Under the pieces are notes generated by a model. That model made no database searches. It was not told where the DNA came from and saw nothing but the letters and a program-made list of their open reading frames with translations. Positions 1 to 7,761 of a stretch of DNA of 48,217 nucleotides are shown in pieces. Every line of letters starts with the position of its first letter. Within the stretch, counting starts at the first letter, position 1. Both the position numbers and the translations under genes were made by a program. The stretch is from positions 1 through 48,217 of the forward strand of contig CAYZXK010000211.1 of the NCBI GenBank assembly GCA_964482395.1, written 5' to 3'. The DNA comes from CAYZXK01 sp964482395 (GTDB lineage: Bacteria > Planctomycetota > Phycisphaerae > UBA1845 > Fen-1342).

Positions 1-134
1 CCGACGCTCATCAATCCGGGCGACTTTGGGTACCTGTGGTTCCAGTTCGTGGGTGAGACCAAGAACGCTAAGGTCAACGCCCTTAAGATCTTGGTCGTTG
101 ATTGTGCGACCGGCCAGCCTGCCGGAGCAGACGT
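1..134 (+). repeat. Perfect direct repeat, left copy (right copy 1403-1536)
   Basis: Bases 1-134 are identical to 1403-1536, including third codon positions; divergence begins near base 135. The repeat lies in the same frame of the two PEP-CTERM paralogues, and its left limit is outside the window. Confidence 0.9.
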
Positions 135-534
135 CTTTCCCACTTACTACCAGCAGAATGACATCGGGAACCCGACGGCACCGAATATGCGCTGGAATGG
201 TGCGGCGACCCCACCAGACTATTCCCAGTGGCACCTGAACCCCCAGGGGCTGGTCGCTATCACGGCCGCCGGTTTCACCAACAGTACCGCTGATATTCCG
301 TGGAACATGTATAAGGGCGCCAACGACGCCTACGGTGCGACCCGTATCGCGCTGCTGGGCTCGCTGACCGGCGCTTTCAACGGCAAGACTTACGAGGTCA
401 AGATCATCGACTACAGTTACTGGACGGGGACTCCCACGACGGTCGTGCTTGCCAGCGGGTTCTTCAAGCTGGTGCCTGAGCCGGCCGCACTGGCGCTGAT
501 GGGCCTGGCCGGGCTGTTGCTGCGTCGTCGCTAG
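1..534 (+). CDS. PEP-CTERM sorting domain protein, 5'-truncated copy 1
   Basis: The reading frame is open from the first base, so the signal peptide and N-terminal part lie outside the window; 177 residues are visible. The C-terminus has VPEP, a short hydrophobic stretch and three arginines, the layout of PEP-CTERM sorting signals, which are thought to be processed by an exosortase at the membrane. The rest is rich in Tyr, Thr, Asn and Gly, as expected of an exported structural or surface protein. It is a close paralogue of the complete gene at 1121-1939. The first 134 bases match that gene exactly, after which the copies diverge. No catalytic domain is recognised. A terminator follows directly, so each copy appears to be its own transcription unit. 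Confidence 0.85.
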   Translation, partial: PTLINPGDFGYLWFQFVGETKNAKVNALKILVVDCATGQPAGADVFPTYYQQNDIGNPTAPNMRWNGAATPPDYSQWHLNPQGLVAITAAGFTNSTADIPWNMYKGANDAYGATRIALLGSLTGAFNGKTYEVKIIDYSYWTGTPTTVVLASGFFKLVPEPAALALMGLAGLLLRRR

Positions 535-569
535 CAGCTAGCGTACTGACAAGCTTGTGAAACCTTCGA

Positions 570-600
570 GGAGCCGGAGTTGTCCGGCTCCTCTCTTTCT
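570..600 (+). terminator. Rho-independent terminator of PEP-CTERM copy 1
   Basis: A 9-bp stem, GGAGCCGGA (570-578) pairing with TCCGGCTCC (583-591), closes a GTTG loop and is followed by the pyrimidine-rich TCTCTTTCT. The same stem sequence recurs after copy 2, so the terminator was duplicated with the gene. Confidence 0.8.
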
Positions 601-1100
601 CCCTACGGGCGCTAACAACTGGCCGGACACCTCCCATGGTCCCAGGCTAACGACCGTCGGCCCTCTGAGCTTCGATCGCCCGCCCTCCAAGCCAGCACAT
701 CCAGCGCTGGCCGCACTCGAAACCGCTTTCCGGCACCACTATCTGAGCTAGCTCCCCGTCGAAAAAACGGAGCGATGGACACGTGCGAGCCGCCAATCCG
801 CAAACGCGTGGAAGAGGCGGACCACATAATCGCACTCTGCCCGCCCTGCTTGAAAACCACTCCCGGTGAGGCGGTTAGCGCCGGTAGTACCGGGGGGCCT
901 TCCTTCAAGTGTCAATGCTGCCGCTTCGCAAGCGGGTGTTATAGGCCGCTGCCGGGCCGGGCTGGAGAAAACTTTCCGGGAGCCGCGCTTGAAATCGAAA
1001 AAATGCGGGGCGTAAAACCTGTAGCGTGAAGGCAAGGGTGAGTGTCACCCCCGCTGGGAATCTGGTCACAGGAGGCTGGAAGCACACCTCCACCGGCATC
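601..1100. other. Intergenic stretch without a recognisable gene
   Basis: This 500-base stretch separates the first terminator from the ribosome-binding site of copy 2. Short frames exist on both strands, but they overlap one another, lack clear ribosome-binding sites and resemble no family I know. A small hairpin, GGGTGA-gtg-TCACCC, lies at 1036-1050, and a second, GGAGG...CCTCC, at 1071-1091. Both would fall in the leader of copy 2. I could not match the stretch to a known riboswitch. Confidence 0.5.
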
Positions 1101-1120
1101 CTTTATAGGAGAACAGGATT

Positions 1121-1939
1121 ATGAAGAAAGTACTGTGTCTGCTTGTGATGTTGAGTATCGCGACAACGGCCAGCGCTACGCTGCGTCTGTTCGTCACGCC
1201 TGCGTCCGCGGGATATGGCCTGGACGGCTACCCCGGCGGCACCGGGACCGGCTTCTACGGCTATGAGATCAACCCCTTCCGGCCGACCTTCAGTACGCAG
1301 GACTTGGCCGGTAACGTCACTTGGGGTTACGACTTCTATTACGGGTACTACAAGGTCACTAGCTTCCCGCCGAGCAACTACCCCAGCGGGAGCTGCGCGA
1401 ACCCGACGCTCATCAATCCGGGCGACTTTGGGTACCTGTGGTTCCAGTTCGTGGGTGAGACCAAGAACGCTAAGGTCAACGCCCTTAAGATCTTGGTCGT
1501 TGATTGTGCGACCGGCCAGCCTGCCGGAGCAGACGTGTATCCCACCTACTACCAGCAGAACGACATGGATAACTCGTCAGCACCGAATATGCGGTGGAAC
1601 GGTCCGGCGACCGCACCAGACTACCCCGAGTGGCACCTGAACCCCCAGGGGCTGATCGCCATCACGACAGCCGGTCTCATCAACAGTACCGCTGATATTC
1701 CGTGGAACATGTATAAAGGCGTCAACGATGCCTACGGTATGACCCGTATCGCGCTGCTGGGCTCGCTGACCGGCACTTTCAATAACAAGACTTACGAGGT
1801 TAAGATCATCGACTACAGTTACTGGACGGGGACTCCCACGACGGTCGTGCTCGCCAGCGGGTTCTTCAAGCTGGTGCCTGAGCCGGCCAGCCTGCTGCTG
1901 GCGGGTCTGAGCGGCCTGCTGCTGCGTCGTCGTCGTTAG
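1121..1939 (+). CDS. PEP-CTERM sorting domain protein, copy 2
   Basis: This 272-residue exported protein begins with a clear signal peptide (MKK, hydrophobic core, cleavage plausibly after TASA near residue 19). It ends in VPEPA, a leucine-rich helix and a run of arginines, a PEP-CTERM signal. The mature part is rich in Tyr, Gly, Thr and Asn with one or two Cys, and has no catalytic motif that I recognise. The start is fixed by AGGAGA at 1107-1112, eight bases before ATG. It is the complete paralogue of the truncated gene at the left edge. Family knowledge suggests a surface or extracellular-matrix protein; the exact role is unknown. Confidence 0.9.
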   Translation: MKKVLCLLVMLSIATTASATLRLFVTPASAGYGLDGYPGGTGTGFYGYEINPFRPTFSTQDLAGNVTWGYDFYYGYYKVTSFPPSNYPSGSCANPTLINPGDFGYLWFQFVGETKNAKVNALKILVVDCATGQPAGADVYPTYYQQNDMDNSSAPNMRWNGPATAPDYPEWHLNPQGLIAITTAGLINSTADIPWNMYKGVNDAYGMTRIALLGSLTGTFNNKTYEVKIIDYSYWTGTPTTVVLASGFFKLVPEPASLLLAGLSGLLLRRRR

Positions 1940-1971
1940 GATTGGAATAGTCTATCAGCCAAGCAGACCGG

Positions 1972-2005
1972 GGAGCCGGAGTAGTAGTCCGGCTCCTCCT
2001 TTTTT
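1972..2005 (+). terminator. Rho-independent terminator of PEP-CTERM copy 2
   Basis: GGAGCCGGA (1972-1980) pairs with TCCGGCTCC (1988-1996) around a 7-base loop and is followed by TCCTTTTTT. It separates this gene from the convergent ATP-grasp gene. Confidence 0.88.
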
Positions 2006-2044
2006 GATCTCCACTCCGGCTAAGCAGCCGAACCCCGGCCGCAC

Positions 2045-3097
2045 TCAGCCGAAGTCGGGGAAAGCCCGCAGCGGGCGGGTCAGGCGGGGTTTGAGGTCCG
2101 ACTCGAGCGGGACAAATACCGACCAGTCATAGCGAAGCATGCACAAACCGTGCTGGAAGCCGTCAAAAGCGATCGGCGGAGACTGGCCGCACAGTTCCAG
2201 CAGGAGCCAGCCGGGAAAATCGGCGCCGGCGGCGATCGCCAGGGGCGCGCCGCCGCCGAAACGCGGGTTGATTTCGGTGAAGCAGATCCGCCGATCGGCG
2301 GTCACGATGCATTGCACCGTGACCAGCCCCCGCACGGATGGGCCCAGGGACTCAACCAGCCGCCGGCCGGCGTCCATGATCTCATAGTCTTTAACCACCA
2401 CCCCCTTGGACACCTCCCCGCCCCGGACCTGCCAGCGAGCCCGCGGCACCACGCAGCGCGGCCGCCCATTCAGGCCGACGTATACGTCCAGCGTGTGCTC
2501 GGTTCCGGCCACGAACTCCTGGATGATCGGTGCGGGAACCCGGCTGAGGTAGTACTCCAGGTCGACCCGGTCGACGATCTTGTGGACCCACTGGCTGGCG
2601 CTGCCGCCGCGGGGCTTGATGAACAGCGGGAAACCGTGTTCCAAAATGCTCGGCAACTGATCCGCAGTGAACGTCTTCGGCGTATCAATGTTGTGTCGCA
2701 CCAGGTGCTGGTAGGTGCGGACCTTGTCACGGCAGGTGTCGATAATCTCCGGTTCGGCGATCAGTGCCAGGCAGCCGGCGTCGGAGATCTGGTCGCGATG
2801 ACGGCTGAGCACTTGCAGATCGGTGTCGATGGTGGGGATAAGCAAGTCCGCGTGGCTGTCCCGGATGGCGCCTAATACTGCCGGCAGATACCCGGAGTCG
2901 GCCACGGGTGGCACCAGGACCGGGCGGTCAACACAAAGCAGGGCCGGAGCGGTGGGATCGCTGTCCAGGCCGACCATCCGCAGTTCCAGGCCCAGACGCC
3001 GGCCGGCGGCCCGGAAGGCCTGAACCAGCTCCACCCGGCGGCCAACGCAGGTGAACAGCACCGTGATCTGACGCCCCGAAGCGACTGGCAAGCTCAT
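2045..3097 (-). CDS. ATP-grasp domain protein (carbamoyl-phosphate-synthase-like ligase)
   Basis: About 350 residues. An N-terminal Rossmann-like part begins with TVLFTCVGRRVELV. The ATP-grasp fold follows, with the glycine-rich nucleotide-binding loop (FIKPRGGSAS), the IIQEFVAGTEHTLDVYV segment and the metal-binding end FTEINPRFGGG. Such proteins join a carboxylate to an amine or other nucleophile at the cost of ATP. The substrate is not evident. The frame stays open upstream to 3148, but ATG at 3097 is preferred because conserved-looking sequence begins right after it; the Shine-Dalgarno match there (GGTGGGA) is only moderate. It is downstream of the Lon-N and recO genes on the same strand, perhaps co-transcribed. 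Confidence 0.82.
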   Translation of the reverse strand: MSLPVASGRQITVLFTCVGRRVELVQAFRAAGRRLGLELRMVGLDSDPTAPALLCVDRPVLVPPVADSGYLPAVLGAIRDSHADLLIPTIDTDLQVLSRHRDQISDAGCLALIAEPEIIDTCRDKVRTYQHLVRHNIDTPKTFTADQLPSILEHGFPLFIKPRGGSASQWVHKIVDRVDLEYYLSRVPAPIIQEFVAGTEHTLDVYVGLNGRPRCVVPRARWQVRGGEVSKGVVVKDYEIMDAGRRLVESLGPSVRGLVTVQCIVTADRRICFTEINPRFGGGAPLAIAAGADFPGWLLLELCGQSPPIAFDGFQHGLCMLRYDWSVFVPLESDLKPRLTRPLRAFPDFG

Positions 3098-3188
3098 AAC
3101 ACTGAATGTCCCACCCGGGCGGTTCCGCGCCAAGGGGACTGCGGACAAGCGATCGAAAAGGTGGATACCCGCCTTCGGGCGGGACGGT

Positions 3189-3869
3189 TCAATTCAGGTT
3201 CTGCCTGCCGGGTTGGGCCGCGCGCCGACTGGCCCGGGCTATGCTGGCCAGGGTTCGCAACTGGTCACGCAACATCTGGGCACGGGCGAAGGCGTCTGGC
3301 TCATCCAGCAGGCATTGACGCAGCTCAGCCTCGACCGGCAGTCCGGCCGCGATCAGATCGGCCAGTTCGCCCAGGGGCAATTCCACCTTGGCCAGGCGCA
3401 GCCAATGAGAGCGCAAGTCCCGATCCAGGCCGGGGTTACCACGGATGCTGGCAAACAGCCGCCTGCGCAGCCGCTCGGACTCGGCCTGGCTGGCGCTACA
3501 AAAGGTCTCGAGCACTTCCAGCCGGGCCAGCCGGTACGGCCGATCCGGGATCTCGGAGACCACGGTTGCCCGCCCCAGGCCGCGAAGCAGTAGGTTATAG
3601 TTACCGTCCGCCAGCTTCTCAGACTCGAGGATCTGCCCCACGCCCACGGTGGCGTGGATCGGGGCCCGCCGAGTGTAGTACAGGGGTTCATAACCCGCCT
3701 TCAGCAAGGCGATTGCGAGCAATCGCTCGCCGGCCAGGGCATCAGCCATCATCTCCCGATAGCGCGGTTCGAAGACGTGCAGCGGGAGAATGGTCCGCGG
3801 GAAGAGGACGACTTCCGGCAGCGGGAAGATTGGGACGAATTCGGGCAGATAGACGAAAGCGTCGCTCAT
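3189..3869 (-). CDS. LON peptidase substrate-binding (Lon-N) domain protein
   Basis: 226 residues matching the stand-alone N-terminal domain of Lon proteases. It opens with IFPLPEVVLFPRTILPLHVFEPRYREM, split here as IFPLPEVVLFPRT and LPLHVFEPRYREM, the hallmark of the family. It then has the GVGQI..SEKLADGNYNLLL segment and an alpha-helical C-terminal half. No AAA+ or protease domain is present, so it is not Lon itself. Stand-alone forms are common in bacteria and their role is poorly defined; substrate recognition is the usual guess. It lies 52 bases downstream of recO and about 90 bases upstream of the ATP-grasp gene. Confidence 0.88.
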   Translation of the reverse strand: MSDAFVYLPEFVPIFPLPEVVLFPRTILPLHVFEPRYREMMADALAGERLLAIALLKAGYEPLYYTRRAPIHATVGVGQILESEKLADGNYNLLLRGLGRATVVSEIPDRPYRLARLEVLETFCSASQAESERLRRRLFASIRGNPGLDRDLRSHWLRLAKVELPLGELADLIAAGLPVEAELRQCLLDEPDAFARAQMLRDQLRTLASIARASRRAAQPGRQNLN

Positions 3870-3921
3870 GGGCTAGTCGGTCGATCGGCGGTCACGCACC
3901 GGCTCCTGGCAACTAAACCAA

Positions 3922-4659
3922 TCATATCCGTCCACCAGCCGCGCGGGCCAGCAGAGCGGCGACCTGGGCGGCCGTAGCCATGCGTCGGCCGGCCAGGTGA
4001 GAAAGATGATAATCCAGGAGCTGGAACCAGGCGTGCGGGTCGCCTGTGGAGGGGCTGGTTCCGACCAGTCCGGGCGGCAGCCGACACTTCTCGACATAGC
4101 TTCCTTCACAGTCGCGGCAGAGCAGGCCGCCGGCCGTGGAGCTGAAGAAGACCACACCGGACGAGCCGACCGGGCGGTGGCAGCCCACGCAGGTTGCCAG
4201 GCTGGGGGCGTAGCCGATTGCCACCAGCAGGTCGCTCTGAAAGGCCGGCAAAAGCGGGGCCGGCGGCTCCTGACCGGACAATCCCCGCAGAGTCCGCAGC
4301 AAGGCAGCAAACAGGCCCGGATCCGGATCGCCCTCCTCGGTCAACGCCATCACCAGTTCGGCCGCGTATAAACCGCCCGTCAGCCGCAGCGGAGCCCGGC
4401 GGAGCCCTACGAAAGCGTCCCGCTGGGCCCACTCGGTAAGCGTCCCGAGCTGCTGGTCGCCCAGGGCGGGCAGAAAACCCAGCTCGCCGTACTCCAGCAG
4501 GTCCAGACCCGGTGCGAAGCGCTGGCGCGTCCCGCGGCGGATGCCTTTGGCGATCAATCGCAGACGGCCATACTGGGCCGTGAACAGGGAGAGGATCTGG
4601 GAGGTCTCCGAAAAGTCGGTCCGGCGCAGGACGATGGCCTGGTCTTTGAGCACGGTCAT
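3922..4659 (-). CDS. recO: DNA repair protein RecO
   Basis: 245 residues, normal length for RecO. The N-terminal OB fold carries the typical start (KDQAIVLRRTDFSETSQIL) and the loop with GRLRLIAKGIRR. The helical C-terminal part contains a zinc-binding Cys4 cluster at C157, C160, C181 and C184. RecO binds single-stranded DNA and, with RecR, helps load RecA onto SSB-coated gaps in the RecF pathway. It is the first gene of a probable minus-strand operon with the Lon-N and ATP-grasp genes, and is divergent from the gene at 4783. Confidence 0.95.
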   Translation of the reverse strand: MTVLKDQAIVLRRTDFSETSQILSLFTAQYGRLRLIAKGIRRGTRQRFAPGLDLLEYGELGFLPALGDQQLGTLTEWAQRDAFVGLRRAPLRLTGGLYAAELVMALTEEGDPDPGLFAALLRTLRGLSGQEPPAPLLPAFQSDLLVAIGYAPSLATCVGCHRPVGSSGVVFFSSTAGGLLCRDCEGSYVEKCRLPPGLVGTSPSTGDPHAWFQLLDYHLSHLAGRRMATAAQVAALLARAAGGRI

Positions 4660-4782
4660 AGGCGACTCTGAGGCTGCCGCTTCAGACTAGCACAACCGCC
4701 CGGCCGGTGTGATAGCCGTGGCTTCGGCCGGGGCCGGCCCATAGAATATGCTGTCAGGGCTTGGGCAGGCGAGCCTGATCAG

Positions 4783-5133
4783 ATGTCCGAGTGTCCGGTG
4801 AATCCGAACCGAACGAGCCGGCCGACGCTGGATGTGTTTGTGGGGCGCTGCATCGTGCTGGACACGCAGGGGCCGGTCGTGTACATCGGCCGGCTGGAGG
4901 CCTACGATGAGCGCGGGTACTGGCTGACCGAAGCGGACGTGCACGATCGCAACGAGGGGCACAGCACCAAAGAGAAGTACGTCAACGACGCGCAGTTGCT
5001 GGAACGGGAGGGGGTACGCCAGATGAATCGACGACGGGTGTTCGTCGAGCGTAGCGCGGTGATCAGCATATCCGCTCTGGAAGACGTGATTACTGACGGA
5101 CGGGTCGATCAGCCCGGGGGATGGATCCCATGA
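4783..5133 (+). CDS. Small hypothetical protein, translationally coupled to the next gene
   Basis: 116 residues, soluble, with no signal peptide. The central part alternates short strands (VFVGRCIVLDTQ, VYIGRLEAYDERGYWL) with an acidic TEADVHDRNE stretch and ends in RRRVFVERSAVISISAL. The beta-rich pattern is reminiscent of small barrel folds such as Sm-like proteins, but this is only an impression. Its TGA overlaps the ATG of the epimerase gene (ATGA, 5130-5133), which argues that it is a translated gene. No strong ribosome-binding site precedes it. A TAGAAT box at 4742-4747 could be a -10 element. Confidence 0.7.
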   Translation: MSECPVNPNRTSRPTLDVFVGRCIVLDTQGPVVYIGRLEAYDERGYWLTEADVHDRNEGHSTKEKYVNDAQLLEREGVRQMNRRRVFVERSAVISISALEDVITDGRVDQPGGWIP

Positions 5134-6172
5134 AGCTCACCTGGAGTCGGCAGCGTGTCCACCCGCGGCACCGCTTCGCGACCTCGCAGTGGGGCCTGGA
5201 CGAGAAAGAGACCCTGGTAGTCCGGCTGGAGCACGACGGCGTGGTGGGGATGGGCGAGTGCGTGCCCTCCAGCCTGTACGGTCAAACTCTGGACTCGTCC
5301 GAGGCGGCCCTGATCGCCATGTCGGGCCGGCTCGGATCCGACCCGATGGCCATCGAGCCGATCGTGCAGCGCCTGATCGCCGAGCAGGACGACCAGCGGG
5401 CGGCCATCGACGCGGTCGACGCGGCCCTGCACGACTGGTGCGGCAAGCGGCTGGGATTGCCGGTCTGGAAACTGCTTGGGCTGGCCCGGCCATGCAAGCA
5501 GACCACCTTCACCATCGGGGTGGCTGAGCCCGAACTGATCCGGGTCAAGGTCGAGGAGGCCCTGGCGGCGGGCTTCGACGCCCTGAAGGTCAAGGTGGGG
5601 GTGGAAGATGATGAGCAGACCCTCGCGTACATCCGATCGGTCTTTGACGGCCCACTGTTTCTGGATGCCAACCAAGCCTGGTCGCCCAGCCAGGCGGTCG
5701 CCCGGATACGCAGCCTGGCCCGTTTCCGCCCCACGCTGATTGAACAGCCGGTTCCGAGGGAGGATTGGCAGAGCATGGCCGAGCTTTCCCGGCTGGGGGT
5801 GGCACCGGTCTTCGCCGACGAGAGCTGCGAGCGGCCGGCCGACGTATTGCGGCTGCACGAGCATGCGGACGGCGTGAACATCAAGTTCACCAAGTGCGGC
5901 GGCATTCGCGAGGCTCTGCGCATGATCACCCTGGCCCGGGCCCTGGTATGAAGGTGATGCTCGGATGTTTCGTGTGCAGCAGCCTGGCCATCGCCCCGGC
6001 GTTGAGTATCGCTTCGCTGGCCGACTATGCCGACTTGGACGGAGCACTACTGCTGGCAGACGACCCGTTCGAGGGAATCGCTCGCCAGGGAAGCCTGATC
6101 AGCCTGGGGGACCGGCCGGGGCTGGGAGTCTGGCCGCGCCAGCCGGCCGCCGAGTCGGCGCGGCCAGAATAA
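5130..6172 (+). pseudogene. Dipeptide epimerase (enolase superfamily), broken by a -1 frameshift
   Basis: Residues 1-273 run in one frame to a TGA at 5949-5951. The rest of the protein (GMKVMLGC... to 6172) continues in the frame one base back. Adding one G to CTGGTATG near 5944-5946 restores ALGMKVML and a 347-residue protein of normal family length. The first part holds the enolase-superfamily catalytic set: K153-x-K155, metal ligands D179, E205 and D230, and K252. The out-of-frame part keeps the DLD motif that in dipeptide epimerases contacts the substrate's amino group. Such enzymes epimerise dipeptides such as L-Ala-D/L-Glu from murein turnover. ATG 5130 is preferred over 5121 because GGGGG at 5116-5120 is well spaced for it. 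A sequencing error is as likely as true inactivation. Confidence 0.85.
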
Positions 6173-6203
6173 GGCCGGACTGAAAGTCCGTCGTCCACCG
6201 GAA

Positions 6204-6581
6204 GTGACAACCGCGCGTTTCGGTTTTCCGCGACGGTTCCGAATCGTCAAGCGAAGCAACTTACAGCAGACGCTCAAGAGCGGCCTGCGAAGCGCGGACG
6301 GGCAACTAACCGTATGGGCCACACCCAACGGATTGAGTTACACGCGGCTGGGACTGCTGGTGGGACGCAAACACGGGTCGGCGGTCAAACGCAACCGGAT
6401 CAAGCGCATCCTCCGCGAAGCGTTCCGACTGTCCCGACCGACTTTGCCTGCGGGACTGGATCTGGTTTGCGCCCCTAGACCCGGCCACTCGATCCGACTG
6501 CCGGAGTGCAGGGCATCCCTGGAAAAAATGGCCCACCGGCTGGCGGCCCGGCTCTTGACCCCGGGGGATCGGCTAACTTGA
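6204..6581 (+). CDS. rnpA: Ribonuclease P protein component
   Basis: 125 residues, the usual size. It has the N-terminal FGFPRRFRIVKRSN segment and the basic RNR signature AVKRNRIKRILREAFR at about 60-75, which binds the P RNA. RnpA assists the catalytic RNA in cutting 5' leaders from precursor tRNAs. The start is taken as GTG 6204; the ribosome-binding site is weak. In many bacteria rnpA follows rpmH near the origin. Here no rpmH is found nearby, and the neighbours are the epimerase and a glycosyltransferase, so it has left its usual context. Confidence 0.92.
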   Translation: MTTARFGFPRRFRIVKRSNLQQTLKSGLRSADGQLTVWATPNGLSYTRLGLLVGRKHGSAVKRNRIKRILREAFRLSRPTLPAGLDLVCAPRPGHSIRLPECRASLEKMAHRLAARLLTPGDRLT

Positions 6582-6596
6582 AGCCGGCAGGACGCC

Positions 6597-7742
6597 ATGA
6601 CTGACCGGAACACCATTCTGATCCTGGCCGCTTCGACCGGTGCCGGACATCTGGTGGCCGCCCGGGCAGTGGAGCATGCCCTGCGACGGCTGGCCCCGGA
6701 GGCGGAGATCGAGGTGCTGGACGTGCTGGCCATCTCCAACCCGTTGTTCCGGCGGCTGTATGCGGGCGGGTACCTGGGGCTGGTCCGCCACGCTCCGGCA
6801 GCCATGGGCTGGCTGTACGAGACCATGGACCATCCCGACGGATGGATAAAAGACGCGGTGCGGGTGTGGATCCAGAACCTGAACAAGCTTCCGACCGTCC
6901 GGTATGTGGCGGCCCGCCGCCCCAAGCTCATCATCAATACACATTATCTCCCAGCCGAGATCGTCGCCCAGATGCGCCGGGCCGGACGATTGGTTTGCCC
7001 CCAGGTCACGGTCACGACCGACTACGAGACCCACCGCATCTGGGTCCACCACCCCACCGAGCGATACTACACCGCCACGAACGAAGGCAAACTCTATCTG
7101 ACAAGCTGGGGCCCCAAGCCGGACCGCGTGCTGGTGACCGGCATCCCGGTACGCCCCGGCTTTGGACAAGCACTCGGCCGGCAGCAAGCTCGGGCGTGCT
7201 GCCGGCTGGACCCGGACCGACCGATGGTGCTGCTGCTGTGCGGCGGGTTCGGCGTGGGCCCGATCGGCAAGCTGTTGCACGAGCTGCTGGTCCTGGCCGG
7301 GCCGGCCCAGATCGTGGTGATTGCCGGCAACAATGAGAAGTTGCGACAGAGACTGCTCGCGCAGGCACAGGCGGCCCGACGCGAGGTCCACGTCGTCGGC
7401 TACACCGACCGGATGCACGAGTGGATGCAGGCCGCCGACCTGGTGGTGACCAAACCCGGCGGGCTGACCGCGGCCGAGGCGCTGGCTTGCGGCGTGCCAC
7501 TGGTGATCGTGAACCCGATTCCCGGGCAGGAGACCCGCAACAGCGATTACCTGCTGGAAAACGGGGCCGCGATCAAGGTCAACAATCCACGCCTGCTGGG
7601 GCCGCGGGTCGGCAGGCTGCTGAGCGACCCGCAGCGGCTGGAGCAGCTTCGGGTAGCCGCCCGCAGGCTGGCCCGGCCCGGGGCGGCCTGGGAGATCGCC
7701 GCCGACGCGCTGCGGATCATGCGGCAGGGCCCGGCCTGGTGA
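6597..7742 (+). CDS. GT28-family glycosyltransferase (MGDG synthase / UgtP-like)
   Basis: 381 residues. The N-terminus has the glycine-rich STGAGH motif (about 13-18) of the monogalactosyldiacylglycerol synthase branch, and the middle has the FGVGPIGKLLHELL linker. The C-terminal nucleotide-sugar site contains VVTKPGGLTAAEALACGVPLVI (key residues K, P, GG, T, E). No membrane helix is evident. Relatives transfer glucose or galactose from a UDP-sugar to diacylglycerol at the inner face of the membrane. The acceptor here is inferred, not shown. It starts 15 bases after rnpA and is convergent with flgE. Confidence 0.85.
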   Translation: MTDRNTILILAASTGAGHLVAARAVEHALRRLAPEAEIEVLDVLAISNPLFRRLYAGGYLGLVRHAPAAMGWLYETMDHPDGWIKDAVRVWIQNLNKLPTVRYVAARRPKLIINTHYLPAEIVAQMRRAGRLVCPQVTVTTDYETHRIWVHHPTERYYTATNEGKLYLTSWGPKPDRVLVTGIPVRPGFGQALGRQQARACCRLDPDRPMVLLLCGGFGVGPIGKLLHELLVLAGPAQIVVIAGNNEKLRQRLLAQAQAARREVHVVGYTDRMHEWMQAADLVVTKPGGLTAAEALACGVPLVIVNPIPGQETRNSDYLLENGAAIKVNNPRLLGPRVGRLLSDPQRLEQLRVAARRLARPGAAWEIAADALRIMRQGPAW

Positions 7743-7761
7743 GGCGGCTGGCCGCCGGACT

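Noticed and set aside
1021..1100. c-di-GMP (GEMM) riboswitch in the leader of the PEP-CTERM gene
   Set aside because: Two small hairpins are present, but the conserved GEMM core bases are missing.
5940..5952. Programmed -1 frameshift in the epimerase gene
   Set aside because: There is no X-XXY-YYZ slippery heptamer at the site, no evident stimulatory pseudoknot, and the family is not known to use frameshifting.
7743..7756. GGCGGC-TG-GCCGCC hairpin between the convergent GT28 and flgE genes as a terminator
   Set aside because: The loop of two bases is too small for the full stem and no T-run follows; GC-rich chance pairing is common here.
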